DNA of 64,000 nt. It comes from Luteitalea pratensis. GTDB taxonomy: Bacteria; Acidobacteriota; Vicinamibacteria; Vicinamibacterales; Vicinamibacteraceae. Below, one piece after another: positions 37,410-46,922 of the stretch. The stretch lies in NCBI RefSeq assembly GCF_001618865.1, contig NZ_CP015136.1, positions 6,111,001-6,175,000 on the forward strand, given 5' to 3'. Under the pieces are notes generated by a model that searched no databases, was not told the DNA's origin, and saw only the letters and a program-made list of their open reading frames with translations. Within the stretch, counting starts at the first letter, position 1, and each line of letters opens with the position of its first letter. The translations under genes and the position numbers were made by a program.

Positions 37410-39845
37410 CTACTCCGCCCGCAGCGCCTCGATGGGTTGGATCCGGGTGACACGACGCGCCGGCAGATAGCTGGCCATCGCCGCCGCTACGAGCAGTCCG
37501 ACCCCGACCGCCGCGTACGTCAACGGATCGAGCGGCTTCACCTCGAAGAGCAACGCCGACATGAGTCGGGACAGCGGCACGGCGGCGACGAGTCCGGCGG
37601 CGGCACCGACGCCCGCCCACGTCAGCCCGTAGCCGACGAACATGAGCTGCACACTGCCCTGCTGGGCGCCGATCGCCATGCGGATGCCAATCTCGCGCGT
37701 CCGCTGCGACACCGTGTACGAAATCAACGCGTAGATGCCCACCACGGCGAGCAGCAGAGCCATGGCGCCGCTGATGCCGAGCAGCGTGAGCGTGAGGGCG
37801 GTACGCGCCATCGACCGCTCGTAGACCTCCTGCATCGACCGCATCTGCGTGATCGGCGCGCCCGCGCTCTGCTCCGCGACGGCGCGGCGGATCTCGGCCA
37901 CAAAGCTGCCCGTGCCCGCGCGCGCACTGCGAAGCATGTACGACGCCGCGCGGGTGTCGCGGAGGGGCCAGTAGACCGTCGAGGGTGCCCGACGGTCGAC
38001 GCCGTCGTGACGGATGTCGGCAACCACGCCGACCACCTGACTCCACGGATCGTTGGGGTTGGATCGAATCTGCTTGCCGATGGCGGCCGCGGCCGATCCC
38101 CAGTACTCGCGCGCGAAGTTCTCGCTGATCAGCACCACGTCGCGCTTCGCGTGAATGTCGGTCCAGGCAAACTCGCGGCCGGCGACGACCCGCGTCCCCA
38201 ATACCTCGAACGTACCCGGCGCCGCTCGGATGAACCGGCGCAGTGCCGGGATCGTGTCGGCGGCATAGGTGTGGTCGCTGGCGAAGATCGGGTCGTTGCT
38301 GTCACCCCCGCCCATCGGCAGCGCGTCGATCAACCCGGCGGAAGAGACGCCGGGCAGACTCGCCAGGCGCTCGACGAGCGCCTGATGCGCGACCATCAAC
38401 GACGCATCGTCGGCGGCGACCTCGCGCGGGATCGCGATACGCAGCGTCTGGAGCGTGGCCGGGTCGGTGAACCCGGGCTGCACGCGCCGCATCGACTGGT
38501 AGGTCCGGAGCATCAGGCCGGATCCGATCAGCAGCACCACGGCCAGCGCCACCTGGACTACCGCCAGCGTGTTGCGGGTCACGTTGCGGTCGCGACCGGC
38601 GGTCCCACCACGGCCGCCAGCCTTCAACGCCTCGCTCAGCCGGACACGGCTCCACTTGAGCACCGGCAGCGCGCCAAACATGAACCCGGCAGCGATCGAA
38701 ACGACCAGCGTGAACACGATCGTCGCGGCATCGACGCCGATCAGATCGAGGCGCGGTAGCCGCGCCGGCGCTAGCCCCGGAGCCGCCCGCAGGCCGAGAG
38801 CGGCCAGGCCCAGCCCGATAGCGCCGCCAATCAGGCCGAGCAGGAGACTCTCGGCCAGCACGTCGCGCGCCAGGCGACCGCGGCTCGCACCGATGGCGGC
38901 ACGCACCGCGAATTCCTGGGCACGCCCTTCGGTCCGCACGAGCAGCAGGTTGGCCACGTTCGCGCAGGCAATGAGCAGGACGATGCCGATGGTCGCCGTC
39001 ACCACCCACAGGCTCTTGCCGAGATCTCCGACGAGATCATCGACGAGCGGGCGGACCTTGGGCGCGAGGCGTGCGTCTTCCATCATCCCGAGGGTCATCC
39101 CCTGGGGCGGCGGGAACTTGCCGAACGCGACGCGGATCATGCGTGCCACATCCGCGTTGACGCCTGCGATGTCGACGCCAGGGCGCAGGCGGCCGATCGC
39201 CTGGTTGTTGTAGCCCGCCAGCCGGACGTTGGCCCGGTTGAAGCGCAGCGGCAGCACGAGATCGTGCGGGGCGTCCATGAACCAGAAGCCCTTCGGGAGC
39301 ACGCCGATGATCTCGCGACGCATGCCGTCCACGGTGATCAAGCGGCCGACGACGTTCGTGTCGCCTCCGAACTGGCGTTGCCAGTAGCCGTGGCTCAGCA
39401 TGACGACTTCCGGGCTGCCGTCCTGGTCGTCTCGCTCGGAGAATGGCCGGCCGATCGTCGGCTGCACCCCGAGGAGGGGCAGCAGGCGGTGGGTCGCGAT
39501 CAGGGAATCGAGGCGCTCGGGCTGGGCAAGACCGGTGATGGTGACGGCGGCGCGGTTCCAGAGTGCGACGTCGGCCAGCGTCCGCGACTCCTCGCGGTAG
39601 GTGATGTAGTCGGCGAGCGACGCATTGAGGTCGCCGATGTCGACGCCGGGCGCTGTTTGCCAGAGACCCACCAGGCGGTCGGCCTCGAAGAACGGCAGCG
39701 GCTTGAGGAGGACCGTGTTGACGATGCTGAAGATCGCGACATTCGCGCCGATCCCCAACGCCAGGGTCAGCACGGTGGCGAGCGTGAACATCGGCGTGCG
39801 GACCAGTCGGCGGGTGGCGTGGCGCACGTCGCGCATCAGTTCCAT
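37410..39845 (-). CDS. ADOP-family ABC permease (MacB/FtsX-like)
   Basis: The 811-residue protein typical of Acidobacteria starts MELMRDVRHATRRLVRTP and has the first membrane helix with LALGIGANVAIFSIVNTVLL. Two tandem units each combine a periplasmic MacB-PCD-like domain with an FtsX-like membrane part (VLLIACANVANLLLVRTEGR, ALLLAVVGIYALISYTVSQR), ending LPARRVTRIQPIEALRAE. No PadR regulator or dedicated ATPase lies beside it. It presumably works in export or lipoprotein handling. The ATG at 39845 is preferred to 39872 because MELMRD is the conserved beginning. Confidence 0.93.
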   Translation of the reverse strand: MELMRDVRHATRRLVRTPMFTLATVLTLALGIGANVAIFSIVNTVLLKPLPFFEADRLVGLWQTAPGVDIGDLNASLADYITYREESRTLADVALWNRAAVTITGLAQPERLDSLIATHRLLPLLGVQPTIGRPFSERDDQDGSPEVVMLSHGYWQRQFGGDTNVVGRLITVDGMRREIIGVLPKGFWFMDAPHDLVLPLRFNRANVRLAGYNNQAIGRLRPGVDIAGVNADVARMIRVAFGKFPPPQGMTLGMMEDARLAPKVRPLVDDLVGDLGKSLWVVTATIGIVLLIACANVANLLLVRTEGRAQEFAVRAAIGASRGRLARDVLAESLLLGLIGGAIGLGLAALGLRAAPGLAPARLPRLDLIGVDAATIVFTLVVSIAAGFMFGALPVLKWSRVRLSEALKAGGRGGTAGRDRNVTRNTLAVVQVALAVVLLIGSGLMLRTYQSMRRVQPGFTDPATLQTLRIAIPREVAADDASLMVAHQALVERLASLPGVSSAGLIDALPMGGGDSNDPIFASDHTYAADTIPALRRFIRAAPGTFEVLGTRVVAGREFAWTDIHAKRDVVLISENFAREYWGSAAAAIGKQIRSNPNDPWSQVVGVVADIRHDGVDRRAPSTVYWPLRDTRAASYMLRSARAGTGSFVAEIRRAVAEQSAGAPITQMRSMQEVYERSMARTALTLTLLGISGAMALLLAVVGIYALISYTVSQRTREIGIRMAIGAQQGSVQLMFVGYGLTWAGVGAAAGLVAAVPLSRLMSALLFEVKPLDPLTYAAVGVGLLVAAAMASYLPARRVTRIQPIEALRAE

Positions 39846-39925
39846 CATCGAAAGCGTCCCATGGACGTACACTTACGGCCCCGTGACTGACATGGTTCCG
39901 GAGGGGCGCGCCACATTCGCAGCAC

Positions 39926-41248
39926 CTAGCTGTCGAATCCCCGCAGGTAAGGCGTGCTCGGCGGCCGCGCGCCCGTGCTGAACTGCGCGCCCCGGGTCGA
40001 CCGGTAGGTCATGTCCATGAAGGGCGTCTCGATGCGACGTCCGATCGCCGAGTAGCGGCCATTCTCCCAGTTCGATTCCATGTTGTTCGCCACAATCCCG
40101 GTCGACAGCAGCAGTCGCTCCGCATTGAATGGCTCCTTGCGCGTCACCATCGTCTCGGTGATCCAATGCGGCTGGGCGTTCGAGGCGTGGTACTGGTCGA
40201 ATGGGCCAGGCCAGCCGAGCATCGAGATCACGGTCGCGTCTTTCTGCCCGTCGATCTCGCCGGCGTAGCTCCATCCGGAACCTCGAGCGGAATAGACCGC
40301 CGCTTTCGTCCCATCGCGATACTCCACGACACAGACGTTCGGCGCGTTGATCTCCTTGAAATGCCCCGGCTTCAACTCGAGCCGCGTCCGCACCGACTCG
40401 AGCAGGGCGCCAGCCCACCGATTGCGCTCGGTCCAGCGCCATGTCTCCGGACCTCGAATGCACTGCACCGCCCTGACGCCCGTTTCCCCGCCCTTGCGAC
40501 GTTCGGCGAACGCCTGGAGCACGTCGACACAGTGGAACAGCGCACCCTCATCGGCCGCGCCGCCGACTACGACCGAGTTCCGGATGGGCGTATCGGCATC
40601 GAGCTCGATCTCGGGCTTGCGGAAGTAGACCGGAATGGATGAACCGCCGGTCAAGGCGAAGTTCAGCTCACGGGATTTGTCGAACATCCACTTCGCTTCG
40701 TCCCAACTGTAGGAGAGATGCTTGTCGTTGAAGACCGGAACCGAGCGCTTGCTCTGCTCGAACACTCTCACGACCTGCTGATAGATCCACCAGCGTGGCA
40801 AGAGCCACTGCCCTTTGAGGTTGGTTGGATACTCGCCGTGTTCTCCGACGATGACAACGCCATCGACCGCAAGTTCCTTCCCCCCGAGCATGACGGCTTC
40901 ACCGACGGTGTTGAAGATCGGGATGCCTTTCGATTTGCATACTTTCTGACCCAATCCGCTTTCTTCACGCTGATGGATGTAAACCGACACAACATCCACC
41001 CGCGAAGGCGTGTGGGCGCCCTGCCACCAATAGCCGTCCAACAGCTTGGTGACGATCCAGTCCGCGTGCGATCTCGTCGCACCCCAGTAGCTGACGAGAC
41101 AGGCGATACGAGGTCGCTTTTGCGTAGTCTGGGCAACGGCACCGGAGGCGATGCCGGTCAACGCCGCCAGGCCGGCCATACCGGTCGTTGCCAGCATTTC
41201 ACGTCGGGTAAAGACAGGATCGATTGGGTTGGTGAGTGTGTTTGCCAT
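39926..41248 (-). CDS. Tat-exported hypothetical protein
   Basis: The 440-residue protein has a twin-arginine signal (FTRREMLATTGMAGLAALTG). The mature part (RPRIACLVSYWGATRSHADW, DVVSVYIHQREESGLG, AVDGVVIVGEHGEYP, RSVPVFNDKHLSYSWDEAKW) resembles uncharacterised Acidobacteria/Planctomycetes proteins related in fold to dehydrogenase or deacetylase Rossmann domains. I cannot assign an activity. It is followed 25 bp later by the dipeptidase gene on the opposite side of transcription order (dipeptidase upstream on the minus strand), so the two may be one operon. Confidence 0.75.
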   Translation of the reverse strand: MANTLTNPIDPVFTRREMLATTGMAGLAALTGIASGAVAQTTQKRPRIACLVSYWGATRSHADWIVTKLLDGYWWQGAHTPSRVDVVSVYIHQREESGLGQKVCKSKGIPIFNTVGEAVMLGGKELAVDGVVIVGEHGEYPTNLKGQWLLPRWWIYQQVVRVFEQSKRSVPVFNDKHLSYSWDEAKWMFDKSRELNFALTGGSSIPVYFRKPEIELDADTPIRNSVVVGGAADEGALFHCVDVLQAFAERRKGGETGVRAVQCIRGPETWRWTERNRWAGALLESVRTRLELKPGHFKEINAPNVCVVEYRDGTKAAVYSARGSGWSYAGEIDGQKDATVISMLGWPGPFDQYHASNAQPHWITETMVTRKEPFNAERLLLSTGIVANNMESNWENGRYSAIGRRIETPFMDMTYRSTRGAQFSTGARPPSTPYLRGFDS

Positions 41249-41273
41249 GGATGTCTGAAGATGTGAGGCGTGA

Positions 41274-42488
41274 CTATCCCGGAGTGCTCGTCACCTGCCG
41301 GAACACGCGCATCAGGTTGCCGCCCAGGAACTTCCTGATGCGGTCCTTCGAGTAGCCACGGCGCAGCATCGCGTCGGTGATCATCGCCAGGTCCCGGACG
41401 TCGCGCATGTGCCGCGCGGGCGTCGGGCCGCCGTCGAAGTCGCTGCCGAGCGCGACGTGGTCCTCGCCGGCCACCTGGATGGCGCGGTCCACGACGCCGA
41501 CCCACTCATCCACCGACATCAGCAGGTCGTCCGGCGTGACGGGGCCGACCATCGGAAACAGCGATGCGACCCGTCGGTCGATCTCGTGGATGGAAAGCCG
41601 GGCCTTCTCTTCCGCGACCTCGGACGTGTCCCAGAAGGGCCGCCCGGCCTGCTTGGACAACCACTCGAACTGCCGACGGTTGTGAAACGCATTGCCGATG
41701 TGGAACCCGATCACGCCCCCTTTGGCCGCGAGCTTCTTCAGGAGGTCGTCGGGCATGTTGCGGGGGATGTCATTCAGACTGCGCAGCCCGTGGTGGGTGG
41801 CGACGATCGGCTGGGTGCTCACCTCCAGCGCCTGCGCCAGCGTCTCGTCGGACGCGTGCGAGACGTTGATGACCATGCCGAGCCGGTTCATCTCGCGGAC
41901 GACCGCCCGGCCGTGTTCGGTGAGCCCGTGCCAGCGAGCCGGCGCGCAGCAGGAGTCGGCGTACTCGTTCCCCCAGTTGTGCGCGGGGAGTTGCACGACC
42001 CGGAGCCCCAGCCGGTGGAGCGACCGCAGCACGTGGAGGTCGCCGTCGAGATCGAAGCTGCCCTCGAGATCGAGGACGGCGGCCATTTTCCCCGCCCGGT
42101 TGATCCGCTCGATGTCGGAGGCATTGAGCGCGAGCTCCACGACCTCGCGGTTCTGCGTGAGCTGATCGATCGCCATGTTCATCAGGCGGAGCGTCTGCTT
42201 CGTCTCGTACCGCGCGGGGTAGTACTGCTCCATCACGAAGAGCGTCATGAAGAAGGCGTCGACGCCTCCTTCCTTCATGCGCGGCAGGTCCACCTGACCA
42301 TCGGAAAGGCGATCCCCGATGTTCCCACCCAGGTGGAGTTGGCGGTTGATCATGTGAACGTGCCCGTCGAAGACGAAGGCGTCCTGGTGCAGCCGGCGGG
42401 CTTCCTCCGACACCCGGGGCGCCTCCTGCGCCAGTGCGGACACGAGCAGGAGGAATGGAACGGCCGCGGCAACGAACTGGGATCTCAT
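41274..42488 (-). CDS. Secreted membrane-dipeptidase-like peptidase, M19 family
   Basis: The 404-residue metalloenzyme has a signal peptide (VAAAVPFLLLVSALAQ). M19 landmarks: VFDGHVHMINRQ with the first zinc ligands, AAVLDLEGSF with the bridging Glu, VVQLPAHNWGNEYADSC, VINVSHASDETLAQ, IVATHHGLRSLND with later His ligands, and VALGSDFDGGPTPA. It cleaves dipeptides (possibly D-amino-acid-containing) outside the cytoplasm. I start at ATG 42488 because the longer open frame (42710) has no homology. It lies upstream of the Tat protein gene. Confidence 0.93.
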   Translation of the reverse strand: MRSQFVAAAVPFLLLVSALAQEAPRVSEEARRLHQDAFVFDGHVHMINRQLHLGGNIGDRLSDGQVDLPRMKEGGVDAFFMTLFVMEQYYPARYETKQTLRLMNMAIDQLTQNREVVELALNASDIERINRAGKMAAVLDLEGSFDLDGDLHVLRSLHRLGLRVVQLPAHNWGNEYADSCCAPARWHGLTEHGRAVVREMNRLGMVINVSHASDETLAQALEVSTQPIVATHHGLRSLNDIPRNMPDDLLKKLAAKGGVIGFHIGNAFHNRRQFEWLSKQAGRPFWDTSEVAEEKARLSIHEIDRRVASLFPMVGPVTPDDLLMSVDEWVGVVDRAIQVAGEDHVALGSDFDGGPTPARHMRDVRDLAMITDAMLRRGYSKDRIRKFLGGNLMRVFRQVTSTPG

Positions 42489-42625
42489 TGGAGTCTCTCT
42501 CTTGCGCGCTGGAAGACGTCGTTGAGTGGTGCCCGGTACCCGCGGGCTCCAACTCCACTGACGAGAGCGCCTGTGGGCCGGCTCCGCTGCGACCGCCGGT
42601 TCGGCGCCCACTCGCGCGGCCCGGT

Positions 42626-43015
42626 TCAGTGCCGCTTGATCTCGAACGCCAAGGAATGGACCTCGGTATCCCCGATGTTTTCCAACGCGTGAGTCAACGC
42701 TTTGCGCCAATACACGTCGCCGGCCTTTCCGATGCTCTGCGTCACCGCTCCGTCAGCCGAGGTCACCCTGATCGTGCTGTCGTTGAAGCCATAGACGACT
42801 CCCTCAGGGTGGGAATGCAGTTGCTCCTTCTCGCCGGGTTTGAGCCGGTACTCGAGCACCCGCACCTCGTCGTTCTCGAGCAGAACCTTGTAGTACTGGG
42901 GCCCTTGCTTCAGCGGGTCCTGCCTGGCAGGCCCTGGCGATGACACGGCGGCCGCGCCGCCGGTCAGAAGGCTGCCGATGACCACGCCGGCGATCAGGTA
43001 CAGCATCCGGTTCAT
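42626..43015 (-). CDS. Exported small cupin protein
   Basis: The 129-residue protein has an N-terminal signal/anchor (MLYLIAGVVIGSLLTGGAAA). Its single cupin fold has EYRLKPGEKEQLHSHPEGVV, a cupin metal motif with two histidines and a glutamate, and a second part DVYWRKALTHALENIGDTEV with a late His. Small cupins of this kind may bind metal or act as lyases or isomerases; substrate unknown. Confidence 0.78.
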   Translation of the reverse strand: MNRMLYLIAGVVIGSLLTGGAAAVSSPGPARQDPLKQGPQYYKVLLENDEVRVLEYRLKPGEKEQLHSHPEGVVYGFNDSTIRVTSADGAVTQSIGKAGDVYWRKALTHALENIGDTEVHSLAFEIKRH

Positions 43016-43137
43016 GAGGTATCTCCGTCCTTGTTGCGACGTGCCAACAGCGACAGTCGCAGCCGGAAGCGCGATGTACCCGTTGGCAGAGGTTGGAGGT
43101 GGGGCGGGAGACGCGCCCGGGCGTCTCCGCGCCGGGA

Positions 43138-43470
43138 TCAGCGGCGGCCGCCGCCACCCCGGCCGCCGCCACGTGGGCCCTGCCCGCCGCCAGTGCCCGG
43201 CTGGTGCTGGCCACCGGGCCCGGTGCCCTCGTGCGGGCCCTTGCCGCCACTCGGGGGGCCGCCGGGCCGGGTGCCCTCGTGCGGGCCCATGCCGCCATTC
43301 GGAGGGCCTTCGGGCCGCTGGCCGCCTGCGCCGCCGGGGTTGCGCGGACGCTGCCCGCTGGGTTGGGCTGCCGTCCGAACCGCGCTGGCCAGGACGGCGG
43401 TACTCGCAATTCCGCCAACCAGGAGCCGGCGCAGCAGTGCGCGGCGGTTCGGGCGAGACACTCGAGACAT
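43138..43470 (-). CDS. Small exported glycine-rich protein
   Basis: The 110-residue protein begins with a basic, Tat-like or Sec signal (NRRALLRRLLVGGIASTAVL, then SAVRTAAQ). The rest is low-complexity Gly/Pro with an imperfect repeat (GPHEGTRPGG and GPHEGTGPGG, 20 residues apart) ending GGGRGGGGRR. AAGGAA precedes the ATG. It may be a disordered surface or metal-binding peptide; the function is unknown. Confidence 0.55.
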   Translation of the reverse strand: MSRVSRPNRRALLRRLLVGGIASTAVLASAVRTAAQPSGQRPRNPGGAGGQRPEGPPNGGMGPHEGTRPGGPPSGGKGPHEGTGPGGQHQPGTGGGQGPRGGGRGGGGRR

Positions 43471-43695
43471 GGTGTTTCCTTCGAAATGGGAGAGGCTCGT
43501 TGGCATCGACTCCGATTGAGCATAGGCCATCTCGACCGGGGCATCGGTGAAAAGACAGTGATTGCCTGGCGTCGAGCGCCGTTGGGCCGCGACGGGCCGG
43601 ATGGCGCCCACCTTGCCGGGACCGCTTTGGCGGCTATCATCGGCATTCCAGGTTGCGTTCCGTCCGGTCAATGCTCGAAACGTGGGGGCTGTGGC

Positions 43696-44511
43696 ATGAA
43701 GATCACCGTACTTATCGCCTGTATTCTCGCCGGCGCCGTCATCAGCGCTCAACAGACTCAAACTCCACCGGCGCAGCCGCCGCCATCGCCGACGGGCTAC
43801 CAGGACACGCCGATGCAGCCCAATGGCAAGTGGCACATCCACGACGGCACGCGGCCGCAGCCGCGCGTCGTGACGCCCGGGCCCCTCGTGTCGCTGGCGC
43901 CGCCATCGGACGCCATCGTGCTGCTTGGGAGCGGTCAGGATCTCGGTCGCTGGCAGATGACGCAGGGGGGCGGTCCGGTAAGCTGGCCGATCGAAAGCGG
44001 CGTGCTCTCGAGCGGCAAGGGGATGATCCGCACGACGCAGGCCGATTTCGCCGACTACCAGCTCCACATCGAGTTCGCGACCCCGTCAGAGGTGAAGGGG
44101 AACAGCCAGGGACGCGGCAACAGCGGCGTCTTCCTGAACGGCGTGTTCGAGATCCAGGTGCTGGACAGCTTCGAGAACATCACCTATCCGGACGGCCAGG
44201 CATCCGCGATGTACGGCCAGTTCCCGCCGATGGTGAACGCGTCGCGCAAGCCCGGCGAGTGGCAGTCCTACGACATCGTCTTCACCAGCCCGCGGTTCAA
44301 CGGCACGACGCTGGAAAAGCCGGCGATTGTGACCGTGCTCCACAACGGCGTCACCGTCCACGCGGCCCAGGCGTTTCTCGGACCGACCTCTCACAAGCAG
44401 ATTGGCAAGTACGAACCGTCACACGCGAAGGGCTACATCGGCCTCCAGGATCACGGCAATCCGGTCCGGTTCCGCAATATCTGGATCCGCCCGCTCGTCG
44501 AAGCGCAGTAA
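43696..44511 (+). CDS. Secreted DUF1080 (3-keto-disaccharide hydrolase-like) protein
   Basis: The 271-residue protein with signal peptide (ITVLIACILAGAVISAQ) carries a concanavalin-like jelly-roll DUF1080 domain. Family text includes SGKGMIRTTQADFADYQLHI, GRGNSGVFLNGVFEIQVLDS, PGEWQSYDIVF and a closing GYIGLQDHGNPVRFRNIWIR. Members act on or bind glycosides and are abundant in Acidobacteria and Planctomycetes. Start at ATG 43696; longer upstream open frames are spurious. It is divergent from the Gly-rich protein gene. Confidence 0.9.
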   Translation: MKITVLIACILAGAVISAQQTQTPPAQPPPSPTGYQDTPMQPNGKWHIHDGTRPQPRVVTPGPLVSLAPPSDAIVLLGSGQDLGRWQMTQGGGPVSWPIESGVLSSGKGMIRTTQADFADYQLHIEFATPSEVKGNSQGRGNSGVFLNGVFEIQVLDSFENITYPDGQASAMYGQFPPMVNASRKPGEWQSYDIVFTSPRFNGTTLEKPAIVTVLHNGVTVHAAQAFLGPTSHKQIGKYEPSHAKGYIGLQDHGNPVRFRNIWIRPLVEAQ

Positions 44512-44567
44512 CGATCCAGGACCATGGCGGTCGACGCCTGTCGACGGGCGCAGCCTGCCCGGGGGCA

Positions 44568-45661
44568 TCAGCCGTTCGTGCGTCCAATGATCTCCGAAGC
44601 CGGGCGCAGAAGACTGGCCATGGAATCGGTCGCCGGCCTGGTCGTGAGCAGGACGAAGGTCGTAGCCGTGGCCGGATCATGCCAGGCCATCGTCCCGGTC
44701 GACCCGAAGTGCCCGAACGTCTCCGCGGAGCACGTCCGGCCGAACGCCCCCGGCTCGCGCTGCCAGCCGAGACCAAAGCGTGGCCGCAGCGTGCCTGTCT
44801 GGATCGCGCGCATCTCACGTCGTGTGGCTGGCGCCAACACCTCGCCAGCGGGGGAAGCGAAGGCGTCCAGGAACGCCCCGAGATCGCGCGCAGTGGCATG
44901 CGCGCCGCCCCATGGGGCTCCGAGGTTTCGCCAGTACGGGCTGTTCCAGTCCCAATCGCCGCGGTCGGCTTCCGGCACCTGGCACTGGGCGGTCTCCGCG
45001 ATCGGTCGATCGCCCAGGCCCAACGACGTTTGCCGCATCCCCAGTGGGTGAAAAATGGTCCGCGCCATGAATCCCGGCATCGGCTCGCCGCTGACCTTCT
45101 CGGCGATCGCCGCGCCCAGGAGGATGCCCATGCTCTGGTAGCTGACTTTCGTCCCGGGTCGGAAAAGCAGCGGCGTCCGGCAGGTTCGAGCCACGAACTC
45201 TGACAGGGGCGCGTGCCGACGGCGCAGTTCGGGGTTGTCCGGGAGCATGTCGGGCAGTCCCGACGTGTGCGTGAGGAGGTGACCGATGGTGACCTCGCCG
45301 CGTTGGCCGCCGCGGAACTCCGGCAGATACGTGCTCACCGCATCGCTCAACGCCAGCTCGCGCCGATCGCGCAACCACAGCACCCCGGACGCAGTCATCG
45401 GCTTGGTTGGTGAGGCGATGAGGAACGGCAGGTCGACGCGTGCTGCACCGAAGGCGCGACTCAGCTCCTGGCCTGCGCGGCGGACGTGCAGCACCGCCGC
45501 GGCCACCTCTCCGCTTCGGTCTGCGCATGTATCAACTGGCCCGCCTCTTCGAACCGGCCTTCGAGACCGGACTTCTGCACGGCGACCGGCATTGCCCCTG
45601 CCTTCGCGGCGGTTACGACTGGCACGCCACTGGCCACCGCCAGGAAGCGTCGGCGCGTCAT
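44568..45661 (-). pseudogene. Class C beta-lactamase-like serine hydrolase, frameshifted
   Basis: The start (MTRRRFLAVASGVPVVTAAK, a Tat-like leader; GAGGAGGG upstream) and the first ~50 residues (LEGRFEEAGQLIHAQTEAE) lie in one frame. The rest, from EVAAAVLHVRRAGQEL, lies in another, with a one-base shift near 45510. The catalytic part is otherwise intact: SPTK (S-x-x-K motif), YQS in place of YxN, then GHLLTHTSGLPDMLPDNPE and FGLGWQREPGAFGR. If the indel is a sequencing error this is a normal ~360-residue exported esterase/penicillin-binding-like protein. Confidence 0.8.
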
Positions 45662-45834
45662 GGCTCCCTCCTCCGCCGATATGCGAACAGCCATAAGCGA
45701 GTTCCTCGATGCGCCCTTGGCTCCTGGGACCCACAACGCGATCGGCGGGCGCAATCAGGGCACCGAGAATCCTACTCTCGCTTCGGAGCCGCGCTTCTGC
45801 GTGCTGACGGTGGAACAAGGGCATTCGCCCGAGT

Positions 45835-46042
45835 TGGCGATCGTTTGCGCGACTTGCGCCTCTTCGCCGCCTTACATGTGGTCTGCGTTCTGGATCATGA
45901 CGGTGTCGACGCGACTGGGGCCGCTCGGCAGCCGCTGCAGCGTGGACTTCAGCAGCTCCGTGGTCCGGGGGCGAACCAGGCGAGCAGCGGACAATGCACA
46001 CGCGTGACCGGCGGATTGGGCGTCGTGACGCCATAGAAATCC
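45835..46042 (-). pseudogene. C-terminal remnant of an alpha/beta hydrolase
   Basis: Minus-strand text reads DFYGVTTPNPPVTRVHCPLL and then, after a frame change, TELLKSTLQRLPSGPSRVDT and VMIQNADHM. A TAA follows where a codon for Tyr would be expected, and reading on gives GGEEAQVAQTIAN. The catalytic His region (NADHM) suggests the last ~65 residues of an alpha/beta hydrolase. Everything upstream of DFYGV is missing. The rest of 45662-46067 contains nothing else. Confidence 0.5.
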
Positions 46043-46067
46043 TCACTTAAGGTGCGTCGCGATGTTC

Positions 46068-46805
46068 TCAAGGCAGGGCCAGCGCCTCGTAGAACTGGCA
46101 GTGACGCGCGAAGCCCAGCGCCTCGTAGAGATGCAGCGCCGCGTCGTTGTCGGCTCGGACGTTGAGACCGATCGTCTCGACGCCTGCGAGCTCGCCGAGC
46201 ACCGCGCTCGTGGCCAGACGCCCGAGTCCGAGCCCCCGGCGGTCGCGTCGGGTGTAGACGTTGCCAAGCGCCGCGATACCTTCCTCGCGCGCCAGCAGGT
46301 GCGTCCCCGCGGCCGCCACCAGCGCTGTGCCTTCACGGACTCCATGGAACACGCCATCGGCCACCATCGAGGGAAAGAAGAAGTCGGGCGACTCGCCCGA
46401 GGACGCCCCGTCGGCGTACAGGGCTTGCAGTGCCGGAACGTCCCCCACCCCCAGGCGGGAGGTGAGCGGGTCCGGAGCCGCCAGGCGACCACCGGTCCAC
46501 GTCATCCTCCACATCAGTCGCTGTGACGACACCGTCGCATGGCGCGCCACTTCATCCAGTGCAGCGCGTTGCACCTGCAGGTGCACGGACCCGCTCAGAG
46601 ATTCGAGGGCCTCGCGAACGCTGCCGGGACCCATCGCGAACAAGATGGCCGTACCGTAGTCCCGCACGACGAGCGTCAGGTCCGGTGTGAACCACTCGGT
46701 CTTCTGGAACATCGGCGGCGCCAGATCGCCCAGCGCGTACAGGCTCCAGGCGGGGTCTCGACGGAGGATCGTTCGAATCTCGTCCTTGTCGGTCAGGCGG
46801 GGCAT
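46068..46805 (-). CDS. GNAT-family N-acetyltransferase
   Basis: The 245-residue protein has an N-terminal region (IRTILRRDPAWSLYALGDLA) related to GCN5-like proteins of the DUF4081 type. Its C-terminal GNAT domain shows acetyl-CoA-binding DRRGLGLGRLATSAVLGELA and NVRADNDAALHLYEALGFAR. Start at ATG 46805, where the conserved part begins; upstream open frame is spurious. It is divergent from the oxidoreductase at 46923, with 117 bp between. Substrate unknown. Confidence 0.85.
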   Translation of the reverse strand: MPRLTDKDEIRTILRRDPAWSLYALGDLAPPMFQKTEWFTPDLTLVVRDYGTAILFAMGPGSVREALESLSGSVHLQVQRAALDEVARHATVSSQRLMWRMTWTGGRLAAPDPLTSRLGVGDVPALQALYADGASSGESPDFFFPSMVADGVFHGVREGTALVAAAGTHLLAREEGIAALGNVYTRRDRRGLGLGRLATSAVLGELAGVETIGLNVRADNDAALHLYEALGFARHCQFYEALALP

Positions 46806-46922
46806 AGGTCGAAAAGATGCCACAACCAGACGGACACACCACCGAGGCGAGTGTCGATGGGCGAGGTCTGAGGTGAGGCCTTCTGCCTGCGACGCGATCG
46901 GTTTCGACCTATCTTGTTTCAC

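Noticed and set aside
35425-37470. 681-codon open frame antisense to the ABC exporter genes
   Set aside because: A high-GC shadow frame; the opposite strand encodes textbook ABC half-transporters.
38302-39009. 235-codon frame inside the ADOP permease
   Set aside because: A shadow in an alternative frame of the same strand; the ADOP frame is continuous with all family features.
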